Source: Aurelia coerulea
Taxonomy: Eukaryota > Cnidaria > Scyphozoa > Semaeostomeae > Ulmaridae
DNA length: 64,000 nucleotides
Assembly: GCA_039566865.1 (NCBI GenBank)
Contig: CM076954.1
Location: 14,718,001 to 14,782,000 of the forward strand
Direction of reading: 5' to 3'
Notes under the pieces: generated by a model
Told to the model about the DNA's origin: nothing
The model's database searches: none
Seen by the model: the letters and a program-made list of their open reading frames with translations, nothing else
In this document: positions 22,901 through 35,652 of the stretch, in pieces
Layout of the letters: every line of letters starts with the position of its first letter
Numbering within the stretch: the stretch's first letter is position 1
Translations under genes and position numbers: made by a program

Positions 22901-25900
22901 AATGAAACCGCACATGTCAAAGTTATCAAATACAATATTTCTATCTGGCCCAGGCCAGTCTTTTACCTATGTCAATTCCCTTTAATTAAATTATTGGTTT
23001 TATATCATGATAGCCTAACCTTATCACAGACATATAAAAATAGCCAGGAAAGTGGTTATTTCGAAAGAAATTACACAGGAATGAGCAACTTAGATGCACA
23101 GTAAATTTTATCTCAGCCTATTGTTCTTCCTAATTACCTTTTATTGTTTTGCATTTGTTCTTTACAAAATTCAGGGCTTGAGTTTCTTTCTTTGTTGTGT
23201 GAAACTACTGGTATAGTTTACCATAATTTGTCTTCTTTTTTCACAGCTTTTCTTTGACATTGATTGACACACTGGATACACTTGCTGTAAGATGTTCAAA
23301 TTACATTTGATTTTCAAATTTCTATGTTGAATGTGGCATCAGGTAGTTACTTCACCAAAAAAATAACACTGATGGGGCTGAATCATTGGAAGGACTGGGA
23401 CACCTTCTGATAGCAGGCTGTGGTTGTCTTAAAAATGACATCGATATTATATGTCCTAGTATACCTTTGGTCTTTTGAAAGTAGATAATTTGGGAGTCCC
23501 CCCCCTCCTCTTTTGATCCTGGTTCTGCCATAAAGATTTTGTTTGCAGCTATTATATCCTGCCATAGCTGGCAGGGAAACTCTTTTTGTCGTTCTCTGTG
23601 TCTACTGTGGGGTTTTTATCATAAAGCTAGCTGCAAGACCATATATTAAAAGTAATAGGTACTAGAAGAAAAACGGACGCAAAAAACAGACAGATTTTTC
23701 AAAACGGACGCAAAAAACAGACAGATTTTTCAGCACACTTGTGCTGACAAATCTGTCTGTTTTTTGCGTCCGTTTTTCTTCTAGTACCTATTATTTAGTT
23801 ATACTACAGTACCAAGTTTTTATTAAAAGTAAGATATCATTCACAGTAATATCTAAAAAGACCATCTTATTTACCCAGAGATTTGCTCAGATTTCCAAAT
23901 CATACCTATACTATGAAAAATTCAGTTTGGAATCCTTATAAATTGAAGCATATCAGATCACTGGAGAGTGTACAAAGAAGCGCAACAAAATTGGTACTGG
24001 CCATAAAAGACCTTCTGTATGAGGATCGGTTGCGCACCCTAGACCTACCAATACTTGCATACAGACGTTGTTGAGGAGAAATGATCTTAACATTCAAAAT
24101 TTTCAAAGGATATATCAATATTGATCCGAATATATTTTTCAAGCTGAATGGCCATGTGACAAGAGGACATAGCCTCAAAATGTACAAGAAAAGATCAAAC
24201 ACAACAATTCGTAAAGAATTCTTTTTGCAAAGAGTTATTAATCAATGGGATGACCTTTCAGCTTCCATTATTGAATCGACGTTGGTCCTCGAGTTCGAGA
24301 AAGCATATGACGCGACAGACACATGAGTGACAACCAGCTAGGCTATTTAGCCACATAGGCTATTTAGCCTTTCATATATTATTGTTATCATTATGAAAAT
24401 TGTTCCATCTTGCATATGATTCTACTGTTTCCTTTTGTTCAGGTTCTTGGGAATGTGAGCGAATTTGAGAGGGCTGTTACTTTGGTAATTTCCGATGTTA
24501 AGTTTGATGCTGATGTCGTTGTGTCTGTTTTTGAAACGAACATACGAGTTCTTGGGTAAGTTAACGTACTTCAAATTTACTACATTACACAAAGCACAAG
24601 AACTTTGGTCAGTGTTAAAAATCTTTGTGCAAGTACACAGCTACCCTTTGCGAATTACACATCTTTTCATATCTATAGCAGGACACAATTTAGACTTTGA
24701 GATATTATTTACCAATCTACCTTTAACTTCAAGATTTTCTACCTGTTGTGGGTATTTGAATTTTTTAAATTCTTTTTCTGAAATTGGCAGGCTTACTATA
24801 TATTACTTAAAGGGGCTGTACAAGATTTTTGTAAACAAAGATAAAGATCAGCTGGCCAATATCATCAAATTCAATGAGAAATCTCTGTTTAATTGGCTCA
24901 TGGTTTTCAATTTCTTTCGCCTGCCTGTTGCCTTCCCTGTGTTTTGGCTAAACACATCTGAAACTCGTCGCTCAAAATCCAGCCCTATATTTATAATCGT
25001 TGATGGCATGAAAAATCTGATTGCACTGGCGAATTCTGCGGGATTTAAAGATGTAGAAAATATCTTCATTTGCAATGTATCTGCTGCTACTTGCCTGTAT
25101 TATAGGGAGAAAGCTTCAGATTTTTGGAAGTTTAGCTTGTACAGCCCTTTTAAACGCACATGCTGATGAAAACGGCAGAGTCAGCAGACCAGGGAAAAAT
25201 CCAATAAGAATGTGCATGAAGAAAATCTCTGCAATCTTAACTCTTCAGTAGCACAAGGTTTCAGACACTCCAGAAGTTTACCGCTTTCAGAAGAGCCCAA
25301 AGATTAAAATGAAACTCTTTTATAAATCTATTAAACGGAATGTAAATTTAGAGAATAAACATCTGACGTATCAGATCTCTTATTTTTTGGAAGACCAGAC
25401 GTGACTCAACCAACTCTACAGTTTACTGAAGATGTCCACGAGACTGTGCCCTAGATTTTCACAGCAAACGTTCTTTAGCTGATATCCTGACATCTTCGAT
25501 TGTGCTTGATAACATGGCCACTCTCAAGAAGTTCATCTTGCAGCAGAGAACTACTAACAGTTGTAGTGAGGTCATAGCATCATTATATAAGAACCACTAA
25601 TTGTTACTATGAGGTTTGATATCCTTGCAAAGTGTAGCCTGCGCGCAGACCCATTGTCCAAAGGAGGAAAGGGTCTGCGCAACTACGAGCAATAGCTTGC
25701 CGCTCATTCTTGGTTTCTGGAATTTAATTTATGCAATATCACAAAAGACCATGTAATTATGCAACTACATGAAACACCAGTGGTCAATCGCACTGAAATC
25801 AAAATGGCGCACCACAGAAAAGAAATAGTCGTAATAAATATAAGATTTTGACGAAACTGTATTTGAGAATGTATTGGAGAAACAACATTTATCAATTTCA

Positions 25901-28900
25901 AAATACATAGCAAACAGTCTCATGCTCAGATCGCGTGTTGTTCTCAGTCCAATGCGTCTTTTGTGATAAATATGAAATATCTTTCCCTGAGGAAGGGAAA
26001 CCTATTCTGTCTGATAACAATCACACAAAAGAAGAAAACAAGGACCTTGAAAATTCTAGAGCACTATTTCAAAAGCAAGATTGCTGAATCCCTGCTGTGA
26101 CGAATTCAAAAGAACTTGTCAAAACATGCCTTTATGTTCATTCTTCTGTCTTTGAAGCAATCATTTGACTAACAAACAACGCTTTGCAAGAAAGGCCAAA
26201 CAAAAAGATACAAACAGCCATAGAAAATGGTGCATTGGGAGGATTAGATCGAGTAATATTTAGTGACCTATTACGAGGCCGTTAGAATAAATTACTAGAA
26301 GGCCCGGCAAGCTTTGGCTCGTAGTTGCGCAGACCCTTTCCTCCTTTGGACAATGGGTCTGCACGCAGGCTAAAATTCAAGGGAATCGACATAGTTAGAA
26401 GCTGGCGGGGGCCAAGATAGAAATATAATCAATTGTATCTGATAATTTTGACACGCACAGTCTCATTATGTAGCTAAGAAAGTGATGGGTGTGTGGGCAT
26501 TTCTTTAGCCTATTTATAGCAGCTACGAGAAATAGAGACCACACAAAAGCATTTGATCTTGTAAAACACACAAATATGATCAAATGTTTGCAGGAGATAG
26601 GTATCGATGACAAAGATTTGCAGATAATAACTAAATTATATTGGAAACTGACAGCAGTAGTAAGAACAGAGAATGGAGTTACATCAGAATTAAAAATAAA
26701 GAAAGGAGTGTGGCAGGCTGCATATTGTCACCAAGCCTATTCAATTTATATACTGAGAAGATATTTAGAGAAGTGGAAGATATGAAAGGAGTTGTTGTAG
26801 GCGGCGTAAGCATCAAGATACGCAGATGATAAAGATCTAGCTGAATCTGCCGCAGACCTACATGAATTGATAAATACAGTCAATGAAAAAGAAAGCCATA
26901 TGGGATGGAACTGAACGCTGAAAAAATGAAATCAATGGTAGTGAATAGAATTAATCCTGTACCAGGAGCCAATATGTCACTCTAGAGGGAGCAAAGATGG
27001 AGCAAACGGCAAATATGGTTTATTTAGGGCATATGGTGACGGAAAATGGAAAGGTTGAGACTGAAATTTAAAGAAGGATAGAAATAGCTAGAAATGCATT
27101 TCATAACATGTCAAAGATTCTAACATCAAGAAATGTAAAGGTTGAAATTAAAAAGCAGCTCGTTAAATGTTATATCTGTTCAACTTTACTGCATGGTGCA
27201 GAAACATATGATTGGAAAAATTGAAGCCTTTGAAATGTGGCTATACAGGAGAATTCTGAAAATATCATACACATAACACAGAACAAATCGCTGATAAATA
27301 CAATAAAGCAGAGAAAATGTGCTTATTTTGGACACCTGATAAGAAGAGACTGGCTTCAAAGGCTTCTTCTAGAAGGGAATTTCAACGGGAAAAGAGGGAG
27401 AGGCAGACCAAGAGCAACGTGGTTTTATATCATTAAATATTGGACTGAAATGAACTATGTGGAGGCCACAAAAAAGGCACAGCATAGGAAGGACTGAGCA
27501 TCCATGACAGCTGACTTGTTGAGAGCAGAAGGCACCTGACGACGACGACGAGATAAAGCTTTGTCTATTCCCTTTAAAATTAAGCCATTTTTGAATTATA
27601 TTCTTTTAGTGGTCTACTTGGTGGACATGTCGTATCAAAAGAACTTCAAGAGAAAGGGCTTGGTATGAGATGGTATAAGACTGAACTATTGGATATGGCT
27701 GTCGATATTGCAGATAGGCTGCTGGTCGCCTTTAACACTACAACTGGGATACCATATCCAAGGGTTTGTAAACAAGAGACTCTTCTTCGCTACTTTGACA
27801 TATCTTTTCTAAGTCGTCGGCTCTATAGAAAATTTGTTGCAAAACTTCATGCCTTTTTCAAATCAGTTATTTTATAACATACAATAGACCTTATTCACAA
27901 TTAGTATTAATTCGAGGTGAATGAGGCAAATTCCAGCATCGCAAGAAATCCACATCATGCCTATTTTGATGCAAATACACGGACACAACTTTTTCATGCG
28001 TTACTGAGAACAATGCACGCTTTTTGGATGTAGCTCCACATCATATCGAGGTGAATGATGTATTTCAAAAGAACTGACGTCATTGTGAATAGGGTCTATA
28101 TTGAAATAGCCAAAATATCTTCTTGCTGCGTGTAGTGCAATTGTGCAAAGATAAACCAGTAAATAAAGTAAAATATAAACACTTTGATGCGAATTGAAAT
28201 AAGCACGACGTTTCGCGCATAGCCCATAAGCGTTTGGCTGGATAACGCGCTATGCTCAAAACCCCGTGCTAATTTCAATTCGCATTGAAATAGCAAGCAC
28301 AGGTGTTAAGAACAAGATCATTTTCTGATTGATAGAATGTCTTGGACTGTCTTTGGAAGGTGATGTTGTTCTGCAGTACAGTTCTGCAGTACAGTTACAG
28401 TTGCGGCTTTGATTGTTTTGAATTACTGGTTGAGGGAATTTTCTTTGTCTGCGATCGCTAATGGCTTTGAATTCAGGTGTCAACAAAAACAACTCATGCT
28501 ATTGTCTTACAAAATCTGTCCTTGTTGAAAGCAGCAGAATAGAATACGGAACTCTATCCAACACAATTTCAAAACGGCGTCATTTGGACAATCGAAAACG
28601 ATTAAAACAGACATTTGTCGACCCTTTTGAAACGAAGCTCATTGATTCTTTAGGCCTAGATAAATTTCTTTGTTGTCAAAGTCCAATTGCAAAGCGACTC
28701 GTAGCATCGAATTTTCAATCGTTTTCAAATTCTACCGGTATCGTGTGAACGCTGGCTAAAATGTTGGTACTGTCACATTTTTGCCGTGTTTCAAAATATA
28801 AAAGAACGTAGTCTAACTTTAATGAATTTTGTTTCAGGTAAATTTGTTGTATGGAATTCATCATCCGATGTCTCGTATTGTTGACGAGAAAGACACGTGT

Positions 28901-31900
28901 ACGGCATGTGGTGGTACGATGATTATGGAATTTGCTGCTTTAAGTAGACTTACTGGCGATTCAATTTATGAGGTTAGCTATACTATTGCTACTTACTTGA
29001 CCACTGTTTTCATTTGAATCCGAAAGACTAACTGTAAAAGAGAGACTAACTGAAGGTTGGTGGTTCGAGTCCCCGCCTTGCCGAACGTGCTACAAAGTGT
29101 GAGGAGAGTTGCCAAATCTCTGTAATTCCAGGCTAAAGGAATCACGAGTTGTGGTCACATCGAGAGGAAGAACCAGGACACTGCTTCCATAAGCTTAGCT
29201 TCCCAGCGTTCCAAAACTTCTTTCGAATGCTATTGCAGGCACGCTACAATTTCAGACCGTCTGAAAATCAATTTGGCCTTTACGGAAACTACAGGTTCAC
29301 AGTGCAGTACTTGAATTGATAGAACAGTTCAACTAAAGTAAAACTTTTATACCAGTTCAATTACTGCAATGTGGATCCATGGTTTCCGCTTAGGCCAAAG
29401 TTTGTTTTCAGACAGTCAGAAGTTTCAGCGTGCCCGCAAAAGATCCTGGGTTACAATTGATCTTTAGTGATAAATATACTAGGCGTCGTCCTTGCTAAGA
29501 CGAATGGCTCAGTTCAAAGTTAAAACAAAGATAACCTAGAAAGCAGTGATCGAGTGATAAATTTTATGCTAAACATTTTGGGTTTTTATTGAAAAATTTT
29601 AACGAACCTGTGGTCGCAATGTAGCGGAGCTTACTAGAAAACAGTGAGTACAAGCATAGTAGTACTGACGATATTATTTCAGCAACATCAGACTTTTTAG
29701 CTATCAGCAAGTCCTCTTGATAGACGCGTGACGAATGAATATTTCCCAAAAACTTGTATATTAAACTTTGTTTTGAAATTTTTTGAAACAATGATGCTGC
29801 TTTGTACTCTAATGCCTTAAAGGGTCTGTTTTATCCAGCAAGTCTTGCACGTGCCGTCATTTGGTTGGTCTTTGTTGTCGCCATTTTCATGATTTATTTC
29901 AGCAACTTCTTATTCTATTTGATTATGTTTGCTGCATTATGTCATTGGCTTTTCATTTGATTGATTTGATTTTGATTTGATTTCATATACAGGGTGTCCC
30001 AAAAAATTGTGCCCCGTTTGTCTGAAGATTGCGATGAAGCGGCTAAAGATTCTCTCCACACTTTTGCATGATGGTGCTCTTCAGATGTTCAATTAAAGTT
30101 TGCAACATCCCCATAAAAATCCGTTGAAAAATGATGGAGCTATCACCTTCAGGAGACCAAATTTGCCTGATCACTGAAACCAGCGGTCGGCCATTTTGTC
30201 TTACTATTTTGCAGTGACAAATACCTTTATGGAATGAAAATGAAACCGCAGCTCCAATGTCATAGCTCTCGGGAAAATTCCGATAATCCTCGGAGAGTTC
30301 CACTATTTCTGACATCACAGAAATTATTTCTTACCTCTCGTGAAGATACTTATCACTACAAAATAGCAAGGCAAAATGGCCGACTGCTGGTTTCAGTCGT
30401 CAGGCAAATTTGGTCTTCTGAAGGTCGTAGCTCCATCATTTTTCAACAGATTTTTACGGGGATGGTGGCAAACTTTAATTGAAAATCCGAAGAGCATCAT
30501 CATCCAAAAGTTTGGCAAGAATCTTTTACCGTTTTGTCGCAATCTTCAGACAAACAGGACACAATTTTTTTGGGACACCCTGTATTTAGGGAGGGTAGCC
30601 CTTCAGCAAGTGCTGATTTTCAAGGAGCCCTCCATCTACGATACAATACAATAGTAGTAATATAATACAAAGGAAAGAAAAACCTAATTACAATATGTCA
30701 AAAGTGTAATAATCTATTGGAATACAGTTTTAAAATCAATTTACAAGGTATCTAAAATATATTATCTGCACAGCAGTCTACACTAAATATAGCTCTAGAA
30801 GGCATTAACCGAAGATGCCTGTTTAACCTCAGTTGAAAGGCTGTTCCTGCTTTTTGCACCCCTGAACGAAAAGCATTTTTGTTCTTTTCATTTCAAATAT
30901 TTTTATTTGATTTTGTTGTTCACTGTAGCAAAAAGCCCACAAAGCAATGGAATCGATCTGGCATTATCGCAGTCGAAGTAGTGATTTAGTTGGCACTGTT
31001 ATTGATATTCATAATGGGGACTGGATACGTCGTGGTAAGAATGCATTAATTTCATGCCTGACTGCTACCCTCCCCGGTCTCTCACTAGCATCTTGTTCCA
31101 TTTGTCTTTCAGAGGAAGGTGTGTATAGAGGAAGGTAATCCCTTCCAAACACTATCTCCTGCAATGACTTCTGAACAGAACAGAAGCTACTTTAAGGGAA
31201 GAAACGTTCGCGTATTTCGCATTTTTGGCCGAAATTCGCGAAAGTTTATTCCGCAAAATTTCAGAAAGTGTGAAATTCGTGAAATTTTATTCCCGCAAAA
31301 TGTTCAAAGATATTAAATTCATGCATTTTCATTCCCAGAAAATCTTGCTATTCTCGCAAACGCGACAGTTTATTGCCGTCTTCTCGCGAAAATTTCTTCC
31401 CGTAAAGTATATATTTAGACAGTCAGTGATTTTCTAGCTTGTTTGTTATTCCAGGTAACAAGGGCAGATTTTGTAATACAATAGCACGAGTTGCTTTTGT
31501 TGACACGTCAGTTCAAAGCGATTAGCGATCGCAGACAAAGGAAATTCTCTCAACCAGTAATTCAAAACAAACAAAGCCGCAAAAGTTTCTCTGAAACTCA
31601 GGTAGCTAGCTCGCTCGCTGTGTATTCCAGAAATTATTTGTAAGGGCAAACATGAGCATAGATCGAAAGAAGAAGGATATATCTACACATCTGCCGCGGG
31701 CATTTTGTTTCTTTGGTCCAGAAGCTGAGCAGTAAATGTTTTGATAACACCAAAAAAAATAAGAGAATTGAATCGTCTCCTGAACGGCTTTTGAACCAAA
31801 CAAATAAACTGCCCGCGGCAGATGTGTAGATGCATCCTTCTTCTTTCGATCTATGCTCATGTTTGCCCTTAAAAACAATTTCTGGAATGCACAACGAGCG

Positions 31901-34900
31901 TGCTAGCTACCTGGATTTCTAAGAAAATTTTGCGGCTTTGTTTGTTTTGAATTACTGGTTGATAGAATTTCCTTTGTCTGTGATCGCTAATCGCTTTGAA
32001 TTGAGGTGTCAACAAAAGCAACTCGTGCTATTGTATTACAAAATCTGCCCTTGTTATTCCAGGTGATCAAACATACTTCTTTTTAGGACCAACAAAAATT
32101 CAATAAGGCTGGTCATCTTAACACGTTTTGTTTGCGCGATAGTATCATAGCAGGATTGACACTTTTTTAAATGGTGTATAAAATTTTGGATAAAAACATT
32201 TGAATCTTCATCGTCCACGCATTATTGAAATTTATATCTTTAGCTCCTATATGGCTCTAAGGTGTTTTGCTGCTTCAAAAATATTCCTCAAGGAAAATCT
32301 GCGAAGCGCCAGAGCTTCCATTCACTCTCCTAACCAATTCTTTGAACCTTGACGATAGTCAGATTATTCTCTTTGCAGATAGTGGTATCGGTGCAGGCAT
32401 CGACTCTTATTACGAGTATTGCTTGAAAGCATACATTCTGTTGGGAGATAAATCATATTTAGAAAAGTTTAAGCTAGTAAGTATTTCTCACAATTTTTGT
32501 GTTTGTCATGGGCTTGAAGATTTCTGAAAAGTTTAAATTCTTCGTATTTCATAGCAGCTTAACATAACTGTCTGCGTGCAGTGTTGCACCTATAACTGAC
32601 GTGCTAATGATACCATCGTGCATTTCTTAGCTGATTATCAGTGTAAAACACAGTCTGCAAATCTACCTTGATTGCTAATCTTTTAATAAATGATATAGGC
32701 CTCTGTTGTACATTCAACAAGTGTGTGCTCGTTTGCTTCATACATGATGTGATTTCTATAGTAATTTCTCCTTTGGTACCGGGTGTCCCAAAAAAGTACT
32801 CCCGTTTGAAAATCACCAAAATTTGATTACACTGCCGATCTTCAATTTTCTTTTTTGTCAAGTAGATCAAGGACCAAATTATTGTCCAAGATATGGCTGA
32901 TCTTTTAATTAGTTTAAAAATTAGCAAATTTAGCTCTTTTTAGGGCTACCTGGTTTTGAATCATACTGCAAAAAAGCACTGATGATTGCCAGATCAATTT
33001 CTTTGTGCATATGTAAAGCTTCTAATTTGGTCATAAATGACAGAAAGAAATGCACACTATCATTGGGGACTTCAATGATGATAAAAAAATCTAAAAATTT
33101 TGACTCTTAGGCAAGATTGAGTATTGTTCTTAAAAACTATAGCTCAAAGTAAGGGTTTTCAAAGTATAATTTTTCGACCTTGCTGTATCAAAAGCAAACA
33201 TTGTATCATCTATGACTATTTTTTGGGTCTTTGATAAAACAACTCAAAAAGAAGATTTTATCAAAGGCTTCATAATCACTTTTTTGTCATTTGTCAAACA
33301 GGAGTACTTTTTTGGGACACCCGGTACTTCTCCAGCTTCTGATACTTTGTCACTTTGTTTCAATGTTATTACCTTCTGGATTTCCAGGCTTATATATGTT
33401 TATAATTCATTCACAACGATATCCCTTCAGTTAAAAATCCTACATTAAATCTGAAAATACAAATCTGAAGCTAAACACTAATATAAACATGATGTTAAGT
33501 TGTACTGATCTTCCAGGGAGTCGTTCTTGAGGGGGCTTGAATTACTTATCAAGGCTTATGAAATGCCCTTTTAGATGTATTTTACGTGTAGCGAATACAG
33601 TTCTCTGATTATAAATGCAATATCATTCAAAGCCTTAATGCCAGAGTAATGAAACCTTTTCTTGGTAAATTTAAGGTTCAGCTTAGGAATATGGAGATCT
33701 CTATCATTCCTCGCATTGTATTTTGATATGAAACATTTCTGTTGGAACATATTCCATAAGCTTTCGGGGCATTGCTTGTTTAGGCCGTTTGCTTAGGCTT
33801 GCTTAGGCCGTTTGAACTGACAATAGTGTCGAGAAAGTCTTTTTATGTCCTTTCCTCAGCAGCAATGGTAACTTATTTGCTAAATTTAGTTCTCTTCACC
33901 ATAGCATTACGCAGCAATAAACAAGTATATCAAACAAGGAGCAATGATGCTTGATGTATTGATGCATCAACCTGATCGACCAATCAGATCATTCGTTGAT
34001 TCACTGCAAGCTTTCTGGCCAGGGCTTCAGGTATGTGTCTCTTTAGAGTTCAGAACTGTTTTGATAGATAAAGGTTCCTGTAAAAAAAACCCTCAAAGTT
34101 TTTTGTTTCTTGTAAGAAAACCCTCAAACCCTCAATTTTACTGAATACTGTCAGCTTTCTTTAAAAAACACCTTTGGGATGGGACCAACTAACCATGTCC
34201 ATTTTAACGAGGATCCGCATTATAGAGGTAACAGCCAGGGACGACTGTAGTCAAATTCTCCTAAAGATTCTTTCCTTCTAATTGTCACTTTAGTGTCAAC
34301 TCAAATTATGTTCATAGGCTACAATGCCTCGAAAGATTTTGTTGTTTTGCTTGTTTTGCTCATTTTCGTTAACTCTCCTCCCCAACTCTACTCTAGAACA
34401 GCGTTGTTCTTCGTCTGCAAGAACACAACCACTTTAAGGACTAGGATTCAAAAATATGTCAGAGCATTGTAGACATTTCGACTTTCTTTCCCATCAATTG
34501 CTGTTGTTCAAGAACAGTTAATGATGAAGGAGTGAGTGGAACGTTTAAAATACTCTTGAGTATAATTTTGAATTGTGGTTTTAATATCTTGTATCTCTCT
34601 TTTCGGTTATCTCCCTTTTCATTCATTCATTCATTCATTCATTTATTCATTCATTCATTCATTTATTAAAGCAAACAAACTATTTAGAAAGAACCAAAGT
34701 CATAGACTATGTGCCATCCAAAGTGGAAAGGGACTCATTGTCAGTGAGTTCCCACTATGTATGGCACTTACAATTCAATATATATTATTCCTACCATAGC
34801 TGTAAGCGAGGGAAAGCCAGGAAGCCGCCATTGTCGTTGGCGCTTTTAGGTTGAACGAATAGCATCAACACCCATCCATCCATCCATCCATCCATCCATC

Positions 34901-35612
34901 CATCCATCCATCCATCCATCCATCCATCCATCCATCCATCCATCCATCCATCCATCCATCCATCCATCCATCCATCCATCCATCCATGCAAATAAGTAAT
35001 GGTTTTATAGCTAGAACGGGATTCATTTTACAGGTTCTAATGGGAGACTTGAAACCAGCAATCGAAACACATGAAATGCTATACGAAGTCGCAAAGAAGC
35101 ACAAATTTCTTCCGGAGGTATGAAATCTCCCTATTTCTTGAATAAGTAATGTTGTTGTGGCTAGGAAGGGATTCATTTTACAGGTTCTTAAGGGAGACTT
35201 GAAACCAGCAATCGAAACACATGAAATGCTATACGAAGTCGCAAAGAAACACAAATTTCTTCCGGAGGTATGAAATCTTCCTATATCTTGAATATTGCTA
35301 CTTTATCTCCCTTTGAGTAACGTTTTATTTATAGTTCCGTTGTTGTCAGGATATCAAAAATGCCTTTTTCTTGTTGATACGAATATTCCTTTTTAACAGT
35401 TTGTTCTGAAAAATTGCCTCAGACATGTCTAACTTTACCCAAATAAATTCCTTTCATTACTCGAGAGTGAATACCCAACCATTCCCTCAGTAGCTATGCC
35501 AATAAAGATGTTCTTTCCATTACCCGCGGCTAGATTTGACCCTGTAGTATTTCTATTTTTCGAATTGGTGGACGATTTAATTGAGCTTTACATGGTTGAA
35601 AGCTAACTACAA

Positions 35613-35652
<40 letters not shown>

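Larger units (their letters stand above)
24556..27609. other. EDEM3 intron 5
   Basis: Contains the TAGCCTGC-ended element (25635-26372) and the RTE-like pseudogene (26489-27550). The 223-codon open frame over 24495-25166 is the exon read in another frame plus intron and is not a gene. Confidence 0.6.
34991..35290. repeat. Tandem duplication of about 150 bp carrying EDEM3 exon 11
   Basis: Unit 1 (about 34991-35140) and unit 2 (about 35141-35290) each begin AATAAGTAATG and end TTCTTG or ATCTTG, and include the acceptor, exon and donor. The intron between the exon copies is only 66 nt. A GATT microsatellite lies downstream at 35612-35660. Confidence 0.9.

Noticed and set aside
24495..25166. 223-codon open frame
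   Set aside because: It overlaps EDEM3 exon 5 in another frame and runs into intron; no recognisable domain.
29035..29110. tRNA gene
   Set aside because: Only a B-box-like GGTTCGAGTCC is visible; no cloverleaf could be formed, so at most a tRNA-derived SINE remnant.
34791..35254. Frames with MDGW repeats
   Set aside because: Translation of the ATCC microsatellite and, antisense, of the duplicated EDEM3 exon.
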